A stretch of 64,000 bases of DNA, from positions 3,332,501-3,396,500 of the forward strand of contig CP029329.1 of the NCBI GenBank assembly GCA_003129525.1, read 5' to 3'. Shown piece by piece: positions 1 to 7,694 of this stretch. This stretch comes from Clostridium beijerinckii. GTDB lineage: Bacteria; Bacillota; Clostridia; Clostridiales; Clostridiaceae. The notes beneath the pieces were generated by a model that was given only the letters and a program-made list of their open reading frames with translations, did not search any database and was not told where the DNA came from. The position numbers were made by a program, and so were the translations under genes. Position 1 is the stretch's first letter. Every line of letters begins with the position of its first letter.

Positions 1-1975
1 TTTTAAGTTTGAAATCCCTATATTCTGAATCTACTTCTAATACCTTTGCATAAAACACTGAGCTTTCTAAGAACTTATCTAATATATCAAAAGTTGATTT
101 AATCTTTGATATATAATCAGATAACCCCTTATGATCATTATCACCATTAATTTCATCATCTAAAGTAATATTAGAAACATAATCATTTAACATTTTATAT
201 AAGGGGTATATACTTTCCTTTAAAACTGATATCTCAGAACCTAGAGCCTTTGTGATACCTTTCAAGTCTTCTCTTGGAATAAAAAATTCAGTATTAAAGT
301 TATATTCTCCACTAACAAGCCTCATGCATCTAAAATCATTTATAAGTATATTTATATTTACTATAATTTCATTTACCAAATATGTAAGTTTATCTTTTTC
401 TATAGTTTCTCTATACCCATAGCTAGCATTTAAACTTAATAGCATAGCTATAACACTTGGATGACCTTTTTCTATGGCATCTAATAACTCTAGAAATTCA
501 AAAGACGAAAACTCCTCTGCAAAAAAATCATAACACTTTTCCATTAAATTATGTCCTTCATCAATTATGATATGATTTATCTTCTTTTTTTCAGCATATG
601 GCCAGCATGCGAGTAGTGAATGATTTATTACTGTTATATTTTCCTCTGGAAGCTCATTATATCTCTGCCTTAAATAACATGGTCTTGTACATTTATCTAA
701 TTTACATTGTTCACTATCACAATTAACTTCATTTATGCATTTATCTAATTCAAAATGCTTTTGTGCTGAGTAATTTATGTTTTCTATATCTCCATAATTA
801 CCTTTTTCACATAATCTTCTAAGAAAAAGTAGTGTTAAATTTCCTTTTTCATCAAATTCTAAACTTTCACATTTATTTAATCTTTCAATGCAAAGGTAAT
901 TCCCTTTGCCCTTCATGGCACCATAATTTAATTTATCATTCAATTTTAACTTTTTAAGGATGGTTGGAATATCTCTTTCAATAAGTTGATTCTGTAATTC
1001 TTTTGTATTTGTTGATATTATAAAACTAGCATCATCTTTCATCTTTTTTTCTTTATTTAAATAGGTTCCTATAGCTGCTATTATGACATATGCAAAAGTT
1101 TTACCACTACCTGTTGGTGCTTCGATAAATATTCTCTCTGATTTTTGGAAATTCTCTCTGATTTTCTTTGAAAATTCTTTTTGATCTTTTCTATATTGAT
1201 ATCCAAAATCTCCACCATTATTCCATATTTCTTCATTTTCAAGTAAATCCTCGTATAGTGAATAATCTATAGGAATTTTCTTTAATTTATTTTCATCAAT
1301 CTTATTTTCTTCATAACTCACATAAGGGTATTTTTCATCTGTAAAAAAAGGTGGCTTCAGTAAATACTTAGTCCATGCCCAATTTTTCAAATGAGCGTAT
1401 TCATTAAGAATGCTCATATATAATGTATTGTTTTTCTTTTTACTCTTCTCATCTCTAGCCCATTGCCTTAAAATAAGGGAATTTACTACCTTTAGAGTGT
1501 CAATTGAATCTTCTAATCCTCTATGAATCTCATTTTTTTCTAAATTAGTAGTTTCTTTTATCAAAGCATTTAAATTGAATTCCTTTCTCCAAGGTTCTAA
1601 AATAGCCGCTAGTTCCATTGAATCCAACATTTTATTTTTAATTTCTGGAATGTGATAATATAAAAATTTTCTTTCAAAATTTGAATTATGACACACCAAA
1701 GGGAGGTCCTCTAAAAATTCTAGAACCTCCGGTTTTATAGTATTCAAACTTCTAGCACTTAGCAATTCCATTTCATTTAATCCAGTGCAAAGATTATAAA
1801 TCCCTATGGGTACTCGTCCTCTTGGTCTAATTAGGGTATTATAAGTAGTTATAACTCCCTCTTTTACCTTAACTGCACCAATTTCTATAATCTCAGAACT
1901 ATTTTCATCAAGTCCAGTTGTTTCAATATCTAAATATATTACATTATCTAAAATACTACTTAATTCTTGTATCAT
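1..1975 (-). CDS. DnaQ-type exonuclease / DinG-family helicase, 3' end beyond window
   Basis: Read from an ATG at 1973-1975 preceded by AGGAGA; the frame stays open to the window edge, so about 658 codons are visible and the C-terminus is missing. The N-terminus has DEDDh exonuclease motifs (YLDIETTG near residue 14, then CHNSNFE and HRGLEDSIDT). The helicase part shows Walker A (APTGSGKT), a DEGH box (IIDEGHNL) and a Cys cluster between them, as in the Fe-S domain of XPD/DinG helicases. The family is a 3'-5' exonuclease fused to an ATP-dependent DNA helicase thought to act in repair. Chromosomal gene left of the prophage. Confidence 0.9.
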   Translation of the reverse strand, partial: MIQELSSILDNVIYLDIETTGLDENSSEIIEIGAVKVKEGVITTYNTLIRPRGRVPIGIYNLCTGLNEMELLSARSLNTIKPEVLEFLEDLPLVCHNSNFERKFLYYHIPEIKNKMLDSMELAAILEPWRKEFNLNALIKETTNLEKNEIHRGLEDSIDTLKVVNSLILRQWARDEKSKKKNNTLYMSILNEYAHLKNWAWTKYLLKPPFFTDEKYPYVSYEENKIDENKLKKIPIDYSLYEDLLENEEIWNNGGDFGYQYRKDQKEFSKKIRENFQKSERIFIEAPTGSGKTFAYVIIAAIGTYLNKEKKMKDDASFIISTNTKELQNQLIERDIPTILKKLKLNDKLNYGAMKGKGNYLCIERLNKCESLEFDEKGNLTLLFLRRLCEKGNYGDIENINYSAQKHFELDKCINEVNCDSEQCKLDKCTRPCYLRQRYNELPEENITVINHSLLACWPYAEKKKINHIIIDEGHNLMEKCYDFFAEEFSSFEFLELLDAIEKGHPSVIAMLLSLNASYGYRETIEKDKLTYLVNEIIVNINILINDFRCMRLVSGEYNFNTEFFIPREDLKGITKALGSEISVLKESIYPLYKMLNDYVSNITLDDEINGDNDHKGLSDYISKIKSTFDILDKFLESSVFYAKVLEVDSEYRDFKLK

Positions 1976-2048
1976 ATCTTCTCCTAAATTGTTAGGCACA
2001 TTCAAAAAATACATCGCTTCTTTAACTTGTTATTTTGTTTCGAGTGCC

Positions 2049-2477
2049 TTAGTCTCTCAAATGTTTCTTTGCTATTCGTATTATTCTCTTAAAATTGCTT
2101 TTGTACTTTAATATGTGTTCCATTAATTCTTCATGATTTGGTTCTTTATATCTATGTGAAATTCTATTTCTTAGTAACCTTGATTTTTCTAAGAACTCAT
2201 AAAGGTCTTTATCTATTATATTTTTGTCTTTTAATACAAATAAACTATCATTTAACGTCATACCTATCTTATACTTTTTAATTTCCTTGAGCATTATAGA
2301 AGCAAATTCTTCAAGTATTGTATGAAAGCTTACAAACAATTGTCTAAGGCTTGATTTTGAAAGCTTTATCATAATTTCATTATCACAATCACTTTGTAGT
2401 ATTTCAAGGCATTCTTCTATATCACCTAAACACTCTTGAAGGTCTTCTATTATTTTCACAAGTCTTTCTTGATTCAT
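2049..2477 (-). CDS. hepT: HepT-like HEPN-domain toxin (putative RNase)
   Basis: 142 aa, almost all helical, with the HEPN active-site pattern R-x4-H followed by Y (RNRISHRY near residue 103). HEPN proteins of this size paired with a minimal nucleotidyltransferase form type VII toxin-antitoxin systems, in which the antitoxin chemically modifies the toxin next to the catalytic motif. Its ATG overlaps the stop of the upstream nucleotidyltransferase gene (ATGA type), so the two are translationally coupled. It lies on the chromosome about 0.65 kb outside attL. The family is clear; toxicity in this host is inferred. Confidence 0.85.
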   Translation of the reverse strand: MNQERLVKIIEDLQECLGDIEECLEILQSDCDNEIMIKLSKSSLRQLFVSFHTILEEFASIMLKEIKKYKIGMTLNDSLFVLKDKNIIDKDLYEFLEKSRLLRNRISHRYKEPNHEELMEHILKYKSNFKRIIRIAKKHLRD

Positions 2478-2902
2478 GACAACACATCCTTCCTTCTAAA
2501 CCAGAAAAAATTCTCATTTTCTTTATAAATTTTATCTGTTTCATCTTTGAATACTTCAAAATTATAATTATCATCATTAGAATAAATAATTTCACCATCA
2601 TTTAATACATTTATTTTCAAGAAAATATATAAGCCTTCACTTTTTAAATCTATAACATCAATTTCCTTATTGAGTAATTTTGCTAAAAATAATTCAATTT
2701 CTAATATTTCCTCTAAATCTATTTTATGTTTCCCTATTATAGCAATATCTATATCTGATTCTTTTGTAAATTCTTCATTATTAATACTTCCAAAAGTGAG
2801 CATGGTTGAAATATCATATTTATTAAGAAAATTCACCACTTCTTCACTTTTTAGTTTACCCATAATTAATTTTTTTTCATCTTCTAATTCCATTTTGCTC
2901 AC
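2474..2902 (-). CDS. mntA: MntA-like minimal nucleotidyltransferase antitoxin
   Basis: 142 aa. The N-terminal half has the nucleotidyltransferase signature G-S-x10-D-x-D (GSINNEEFTKESDID near residue 38), which binds nucleotide and metal. In HepT-MntA pairs this enzyme adds AMP units to a tyrosine beside the HEPN motif and so neutralises the toxin. It is the first gene of the two-gene operon and overlaps hepT by 4 bases. The C-terminal third is charged and rich in D/E/N/K. The alternative, a stand-alone nucleotidyltransferase, is unlikely given the partner. Confidence 0.85.
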   Translation of the reverse strand: MSKMELEDEKKLIMGKLKSEEVVNFLNKYDISTMLTFGSINNEEFTKESDIDIAIIGKHKIDLEEILEIELFLAKLLNKEIDVIDLKSEGLYIFLKINVLNDGEIIYSNDDNYNFEVFKDETDKIYKENENFFWFRRKDVLS

Positions 2903-3003
2903 CTACCTGTGAATATTTTTTTAATATGACTTACATGCTTTAGCAATCTGAAAAAGATAACACCAAATATGAATTATATTATCAATTATATCATAATTTA
3001 AAT

Positions 3004-3056
3004 AAATAAGCTGACACAAAATAATTATTACAATTATTGTATGTCAGCTTATTTTT
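3004..3056. terminator. Intrinsic terminator between mntA and attL
   Basis: A 12-bp arm (AATAAGCTGACA, 3006-3017) pairs with 3043-3054, with T-rich sequence on both sides, so it can work in both directions. On the minus strand it follows directly after the attachment site. I infer it was the natural terminator of the xerD-like gene before the prophage moved it 45 kb away. Confidence 0.75.
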
Positions 3057-3132
3057 ATTTCATATTTATTTCCGTAAATACACCTAAAATTCCTGTAAAC
3101 TACAATTTCCAGATTGATTTCCAAATTTACTT

Positions 3133-3187
3133 AAGCTCTTGGATGTGTATGCATGTATATATAATTGATTTTATCATTATTTATTAT
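3133..3187. repeat. attL: left copy of the 55-bp prophage attachment core
   Basis: 55 bases identical to 48182-48236; identity ends abruptly on both sides. On the minus strand it encodes the last codons of the xerD-like gene (ending MHTHPRA), here followed by TAA at 3131-3133. The chromosomal 3' end of the target gene is therefore left behind at this side. It defines the left prophage boundary. Confidence 0.95.
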
Positions 3188-3327
3188 ATAATATTATTAA
3201 ATAATTTATCAGATTTTATTAAAATATTTTTATATATAATAGATGCTATTTAGGGTACTTTAAAAGACTACTAAAAATATATTAAACTATAATAATCTAT
3301 TCTAATATATTTTAAATTGTACACACT

Positions 3328-3367
3328 GGTGGTAAATGGGTGGAATCTTATATGATTGCCACCCATT
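3328..3367. promoter_or_regulatory. Putative P' arm: integrase arm-type sites
   Basis: GGTGGTAAATGGGTGGAA at 3328-3345 matches 17 of 18 bases of 48115-48132, in the same orientation, on the other side of the core once the phage is circular. An inverted partial copy (GCCACCCATT) lies at 3358-3367. Lambda-type integrases bind such short repeats flanking the core. The rest of 3188-3681 holds only AT-rich sequence and two hairpins (3411-3440 and 3622-3651) that may end the lexA operon. Confidence 0.5.
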
Positions 3368-3410
3368 ATTCTCTCAAATTCATTATGTTATAAATGTCTA
3401 TTCTTTGTTA

Positions 3411-3440
3411 AAAAATAAATGGTACAGGATTGTTACCCAT
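3411..3440 (-). terminator. Probable terminator of the lexA operon
   Basis: On the minus strand a GGGTA...TACC hairpin is followed by a T-rich run. It belongs to a family of very similar GGGTA/TACCC hairpins at 5921-5957, about 8922-8965, about 9125-9150, 9586-9622 and about 10031-10072, most of them lying just downstream of a minus-strand gene. Confidence 0.5.
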
Positions 3441-3681
3441 ATAAAAGGTGTGAAAACATGTCAACATTTAAGATAATTATATAACATTTAAACAGATTGA
3501 TTTTAATTTATTGTATAAAGTTTTTTCATACTAAAGTGCTTTTATCATTCTTTTAATAAATTTGTTTTGCGTTAGGTAAAACGTTGACATAAAACAATAT
3601 AAAATAACATATTAATCAAATGGTTAGGAATAATTTTGCTTACTCCTAGCCTTAATATTTCTATAAAGATTGTTGCCCTAG

Positions 3682-4290
3682 TTATTTAAATGATCTAAAT
3701 ATCCCAACAAGTTTACCCAATATCTTACAATCATCAACTAAAATCGGCTGCATAGTATCATTTTCTGGTTGGAGTCTAATATGATCCTTTTCTTTGAAGA
3801 ATCTCTTTATTGTAGCACTATCATCTATTAATGCAACTACTATATCACCATTAATTGCATTTTGTACATTTTCTATGATAGCTAAATCATCGTCTCTGAT
3901 ACCAACATTAATCATACTTTGACCAGAAACTCTAAGCATAAAGAGCTCTTTATCATGCTTAATATAGTCTATTGGTATTGGGAATGTATCTTCGATATTC
4001 TCCGTTGCAAGTATTGGAAGTCCGGCTGTAACTTTCCCTACAATAGGAATATTAATCATTTCCTTCTTTGGAGCTGAAAGTTCTCCTATTTCTAAAGCTC
4101 TTGGTTTAGATGGATCTCTTTTGATCATGCCCTTCTTTTCTAATCTCTTCAAATGACCATGAACAGTTGAAGTTGATTTTAAAGAAACAGCTTTACAAAT
4201 TTCTCTCACTGAAGGTGGATAACCTTTACTTCCTGTATAAGTCTTTAAAAATTCATATATTTCACTTTGTTTATTTTTTTCTTCTTCCAT
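3682..4290 (-). CDS. lexA: LexA SOS repressor (prophage copy)
   Basis: 202 aa, normal LexA length. An N-terminal winged helix-turn-helix (about 1-65, [14 protein letters not shown]) is followed by the S24 autocleavage domain: cleavage site A89-G90 (KVTAGLP), nucleophile S125 (SGQSM) and general base K162 (SATIKRF). It represses damage-response genes and cleaves itself on RecA filaments. It is the last gene of a three-gene minus operon (dinB, small protein, lexA) whose promoter carries two SOS boxes, so it probably represses itself. It lies inside the prophage; the host presumably has another lexA elsewhere. Confidence 0.93.
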   Translation of the reverse strand: MEEEKNKQSEIYEFLKTYTGSKGYPPSVREICKAVSLKSTSTVHGHLKRLEKKGMIKRDPSKPRALEIGELSAPKKEMINIPIVGKVTAGLPILATENIEDTFPIPIDYIKHDKELFMLRVSGQSMINVGIRDDDLAIIENVQNAINGDIVVALIDDSATIKRFFKEKDHIRLQPENDTMQPILVDDCKILGKLVGIFRSFK

Positions 4291-4324
4291 TATTTACACC
4301 TCACACGCATTTTAAAATATTCTA

Positions 4325-4585
4325 TCAAATCTTAAAAAGAATCCATCTACATTTTTCTATATCATATTTAATTTCAAATACCTTCTCAACATCTCCTATA
4401 ACTGCACTACAAGTAAAAAACCACATCTCATTGCCACACATTTTTTCTAAGTTCTTAGTTATAATCTTCTCTATTTTTATAACTTTGCATTTATCTTCTT
4501 CATCAATTTTAAATCTTATAGGATTAACTTGACCATCTTTCTTAAAATAAGCTATCATTTCTATTTCTTTAGAAACAACTTTCAT
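4325..4585 (-). CDS. Small conserved protein of the dinB-lexA operon, function unknown
   Basis: 86 aa, no clear domain. Mixed alpha/beta composition with two Cys (positions about 50 and 59) and a C-terminal acidic/aromatic stretch (IEKCRWILFKI). It sits 14 bases after dinB and 34 bases before lexA, so it is part of the SOS-controlled operon. It may be a YolD-like accessory factor of the Y-family polymerase, but I see no diagnostic motif. Confidence 0.75.
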   Translation of the reverse strand: MKVVSKEIEMIAYFKKDGQVNPIRFKIDEEDKCKVIKIEKIITKNLEKMCGNEMWFFTCSAVIGDVEKVFEIKYDIEKCRWILFKI

Positions 4586-4599
4586 TATTCACACTTCCC

Positions 4600-5856
4600 T
4601 TACAACATGCTACTCATCATTGGATAATACTGATCTGAACCAGTACCACCATCTAGTGGTTTTATTCCTGAGTGTAAAAATGTTGATCTCATAACGCATT
4701 CCTTACCATATTTATTCCTGAGTATATCCAAAGTCTTATCTAATTTCCTTTGTTTTTCAGTATTTTCAAAGTCAAATAAGGTTTCTTGGCAATATTCATT
4801 GCTACAAAGTTTAGTTACTCTTACACCTAACTGCCTTATTTTTTCACCCCTCCAGCCTTCATTAAAGGCTTTCTTTATTCCTTCAAAAATAACCTTAGTT
4901 GAATCTGTAAAATTCTCTAGTGGTTTTTGATGAGAATAGTGAATAAACTCATTAGTTTTGATACTTATAGCAACAAGACCACACAAACTATTACTTTCAC
5001 GTAGTCTTATTGCAACACTTTCTGTAAGTGATAAAAGAACTTTTAATGCTTCTTCCATGGTTTCAATATCATAAGAAATTGTAGTTGAATTTCCTATTCC
5101 TTTAATCTCTAAATAATTAGACTTTCTTATTTCTGAATTATCAATACCATTCGCATATTCATATATAAGCTTTCCATGAGAATGTAACTTACTAATAAGA
5201 AGTCTTACATCATACTGAGCTAATTCACCTATAGTATGAACATTTAACTTATGCAGTTTAGCTTCTGATGCTCTCCCGACCATAAATAAATCTCCAACTG
5301 GTAAATCCCACATTTTTATTGGCACTTCATCTTTAAATAATGTGTGTATAGTATTTTTAGGCTTAAAATCACTAGCCATTTTTGCAAGCAACTTATTTGT
5401 TGAAATTCCGATATTAGTATTAAATCCAAGCTCTTTACTTATCCTCATTTTAATTCTCATTGCCATTCTCATATAATCCTCTTTATAATGGCTACAATCC
5501 ATAAAACATTCATCAATACTGTATCTTTGAATTTTAGGGGAATATTCACTTAGTAATTCAAATAAAGCATCACTACTCTTAACATACCAATTATAATCTG
5601 GAGGATATACAATAAGATTTTTGCATTTAAGCTTCGCTGAATATATAGGCTCCCCTGTCTTAATTCCAAATTTCTTTGCAGGTATTGAAGCTGCTAAAAT
5701 TATTCCATGTCTATTTTCTTCACTGCCTCCAATAACCGAAGGTATCTCTCTAATATCAAGTTCACTCCCATACTGCAAAAGCTTAACAGCAGTCCATGAA
5801 AGATATGCTGAATTTACATCAATATGAAAAATTAATTTATCATCATTATTAATCAT
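4600..5856 (-). CDS. Y-family DNA polymerase (DinB/UvrX type)
   Basis: 418 aa from the ATG at 5854-5856. The metal-binding carboxylates are visible in HIDVNSAYLSW (D13) and YSIDECFMDC, as in DinB/UmuC translesion polymerases; the C-terminal little-finger region is present. A longer frame begins at 5901, but that ATG lies upstream of the predicted transcription start and inside an SOS box; the ATG at 5856 has GGGGTGA in front. First gene of the SOS operon with lexA. Probably gives damage-inducible, error-prone bypass synthesis to phage and host. Confidence 0.92.
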   Translation of the reverse strand: MINNDDKLIFHIDVNSAYLSWTAVKLLQYGSELDIREIPSVIGGSEENRHGIILAASIPAKKFGIKTGEPIYSAKLKCKNLIVYPPDYNWYVKSSDALFELLSEYSPKIQRYSIDECFMDCSHYKEDYMRMAMRIKMRISKELGFNTNIGISTNKLLAKMASDFKPKNTIHTLFKDEVPIKMWDLPVGDLFMVGRASEAKLHKLNVHTIGELAQYDVRLLISKLHSHGKLIYEYANGIDNSEIRKSNYLEIKGIGNSTTISYDIETMEEALKVLLSLTESVAIRLRESNSLCGLVAISIKTNEFIHYSHQKPLENFTDSTKVIFEGIKKAFNEGWRGEKIRQLGVRVTKLCSNEYCQETLFDFENTEKQRKLDKTLDILRNKYGKECVMRSTFLHSGIKPLDGGTGSDQYYPMMSSML

Positions 5857-5867
5857 TAAATCACCCC

Positions 5868-5916
5868 AAACATACGTTCTTATATTTATTATATCGAACA
5901 TACATTCTGTTGTAAA
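5868..5916 (-). promoter_or_regulatory. SOS promoter of the dinB-lexA operon with two LexA boxes
   Basis: On the minus strand: -35 TTTACA (5911-5916), 17-base spacer, -10 TATAAT (5888-5893). One LexA-like box, GAACATACATTC as read on plus (5896-5907), lies in the spacer. A second, GAACGTATGTTT on minus (5868-5879), covers the transcription start. The Gram-positive consensus is GAACRNRYGTTY; the second box fits fully and the first has one mismatch. Confidence 0.8.
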
Positions 5917-5920
5917 GAAA

Positions 5921-5957
5921 AAAATAAAGGGTACAGGAATTAATTTCCATACCCTTA
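5921..5957 (-). terminator. Intrinsic terminator (repeat-family hairpin)
   Basis: Minus-strand hairpin with arms AAGGGTA and TACCCTT followed by TTATTTTTTT. It follows the remnant gene at 5984-6159 and also insulates the dinB promoter from upstream transcription. Confidence 0.7.
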
Positions 5958-5983
5958 CACATTTTTGCTATTAACTTATTTAA

Positions 5984-6159
5984 TTATTGTATCCCTGCTC
6001 CAGTTTCATCTACTTTGTATCCATCTGGAGTAGTACAATCTACAAATAATGAATTTTAATGTTGCTTAATGTAGTTGTTGTCGTATCTGCCATTACTGGT
6101 ATACTAAAAGAAAATAACATTACTAATAATAAACTAAATAGTTTTTTAAATTTCCCCAT
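5984..6159 (-). pseudogene. Remnant of a secreted cell-wall-binding-repeat protein
   Basis: ATG at 6157-6159 after a GGGG-type ribosome site. The first 39 codons encode a signal peptide (MGKFKKLFSLLLVMLFSFS, then IPVMA) and stop at 6040. In another frame the sequence continues as TPDGYKVDETGAGIQ and stops at 5984. That ending is typical of the C-terminus of choline/cell-wall-binding repeat proteins. I read it as an internal deletion plus frameshift that joined the secretion signal to the tail end. A working 39-aa secreted peptide cannot be excluded. Confidence 0.6.
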
Positions 6160-6262
6160 TATTATTTCCCCTTAAATATTTATACCTTAATCGTATATTA
6201 TTTGTATGTTTTGTCAAATATATTAAATGTTTAAATTTAAATTTCTCTTCATAATTCGTTTT

Positions 6263-6302
6263 TAAAAAAAGATGCAGCCAACTTAATGACTGCATCTTTT
6301 TT
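6263..6302. terminator. Terminator, GATGCAG/CTGCATC hairpin
   Basis: Arms 6271-6277 and 6290-6296, flanked by runs of A and T, so it may act in both directions. Nearly the same hairpin recurs at 6693-6725; the two copies bracket the 57-aa gene. Confidence 0.7.
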
Positions 6303-6430
6303 ATATAAATGGTATATTTATGGAAAAGATTCTTTACAATTATTATTATAATTTACTTACCTTAACATCAGCTGAATGAAATAAAAAGTATAGAATTAAT
6401 CCTACACTCTCTATTTTTGCTTATACATAA

Positions 6431-6604
6431 TTACATTCCAAGTGCTTTTAATAATGGTCCAGTAAAGATTTTTGTAATTATCTCTGAAAACAAACCTAAA
6501 CCTTTTGCAGCAAAGCCTCCAATTTGTTGAGGATACATTATACACATTGCAGCTAAAAAAAATCCTAATACTGACTTCATTAAACTTGATTTTGCTCTAT
6601 TCAT
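6431..6604 (-). CDS. 57-aa hydrophobic small protein, function unknown
   Basis: ATG at 6602-6604 with GGGTGAGA ahead of it; 57 codons plus TAA. A membrane-spanning stretch (SVLGFFLAAMCIMYP, residues about 11-25) is followed by a glycine-rich amphipathic part (GGFAAKGLGLFSEIITKIF) and ends PLLKALGM. No family recognised. It stands alone between two near-identical terminators, so it is its own transcription unit among the left-end accessory genes of the prophage. Bacteriocin-like, holin-like or regulatory membrane peptide roles are all possible. Confidence 0.6.
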   Translation of the reverse strand: MNRAKSSLMKSVLGFFLAAMCIMYPQQIGGFAAKGLGLFSEIITKIFTGPLLKALGM

Positions 6605-6692
6605 ATTCTCACCCTTTCATAATAAATTGTTTATATTGTTATATTCGCAAATATATACACTAACTTTCAATTTTTCACAACAAAAATAACGA

Positions 6693-6725
6693 CAAAAAAT
6701 GCAGCCAGTTTAATGACTGCATCTT
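6693..6725 (-). terminator. Second ATGCAG/CTGCAT terminator
   Basis: Arms 6699-6704 and 6717-6722; on the minus strand followed by TTTTTTG. Near-duplicate of the 6271-6296 hairpin. Another hairpin with arms AAGCAGTAG/CTACTGCTT lies at about 6868-6898, just after the 6901-7668 gene, and is its more likely terminator. Confidence 0.6.
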
Positions 6726-6900
6726 TATATAAATTAAACTTTAAGAGAAATTTGTTTTTGGAATAGATTGGGGAGATCTTTTGTACATCTTCATAATAAC
6801 ATATTATTATATGATAATCTATATTATTTAATAATATTTATTTATTATTTTTCCGACAAATGAAAAGCAGTAGTGGATTGCTCCTGGCTACTGCTTGTTA

Positions 6901-7668
6901 TTAACTAAAAGGATTTATATAACTCAAAAAATTATTTAAATGTGGTTGAATTGCTGGCCATGTAGAAGTCGCCATATTTATTGTTGAAACTATATGAGGA
7001 TAAAATTTTTCAATTCCTTCTGCCCCATCTTTTAGTTTACCAATAGTTTCCGATTTACTAATAATCTTTTGACCTATGTTTCGTTTTTTAGATTCTTTAA
7101 TTTCCTCATCTATTTCTTTAAAATTATTGCTAATGTCCTTTTCTCCTGAATTTGATAATACTTCTGCAATTTTTGCTACATTATAATCTATACTTTTTAT
7201 ATTGGGAAAATTATTATTTTCATTTTCTCCAATCACTCCCTTGATTATTGAGATCATATCTTGAGGAGTACTATCTATATTAGGATATTCTTTTTTACTA
7301 TGCAAGTTTTTTACTGCAATACTTCTCTTTTTTTTTATGCTTTCTATATAGTCATTATTTAAATAATAGACTATAAAAATATTTTCTAATCCAATTAATA
7401 TATCCTCATTACATTCATAACAATTAATATATGTCCCCAATACTTTATCATATGAATCAACTAATTCTAATTCAGTTAAATGTTCAGTACATCTAATTTC
7501 ATATTTTAAACTAAGCAAACTACCATCAACTAAGTAATTCAATCTATTTAAAACAACACTAATCGGGAGATTTAATTTTTTAGATATACTGATTGGATAA
7601 AAACTTTTTATTTTTCCACTTGATGCAATTTCTTCGATTAGTTGATCTATTGCAAAGTTATCATTCAT
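6901..7668 (-). CDS. Unknown protein, N-terminal winged helix and Cys-containing segment (second gene of accessory operon)
   Basis: 255 aa from the ATG at 7666-7668, which has GGGAG 8 bases upstream; ATG and GTG codons just upstream are too close to that site. Residues about 1-55 look like a winged helix. A segment with IRCTEHL and NCYECNEDI may bind zinc. The middle is charged; the C-terminus is hydrophobic and rich in aromatic and Pro residues (STWPAIQPHLNNFLSYINP). It follows the 7695-8747 gene by 26 bases, so the two form an operon. I recognise no family. The layout (sensor-like N-terminus, hydrophobic tail) would fit an effector, but this is inference. Confidence 0.75.
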   Translation of the reverse strand: MNDNFAIDQLIEEIASSGKIKSFYPISISKKLNLPISVVLNRLNYLVDGSLLSLKYEIRCTEHLTELELVDSYDKVLGTYINCYECNEDILIGLENIFIVYYLNNDYIESIKKKRSIAVKNLHSKKEYPNIDSTPQDMISIIKGVIGENENNNFPNIKSIDYNVAKIAEVLSNSGEKDISNNFKEIDEEIKESKKRNIGQKIISKSETIGKLKDGAEGIEKFYPHIVSTINMATSTWPAIQPHLNNFLSYINPFS

Positions 7669-7694
7669 ATCCATCACTCCCTTCTTTAAGATAA

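Noticed and set aside
5857..5901. N-terminal extension of the DinB-like polymerase from ATG 5901
   Set aside because: It lies upstream of the predicted transcription start and over an SOS box; ATG 5856 has a good ribosome site and a normal N-terminus.
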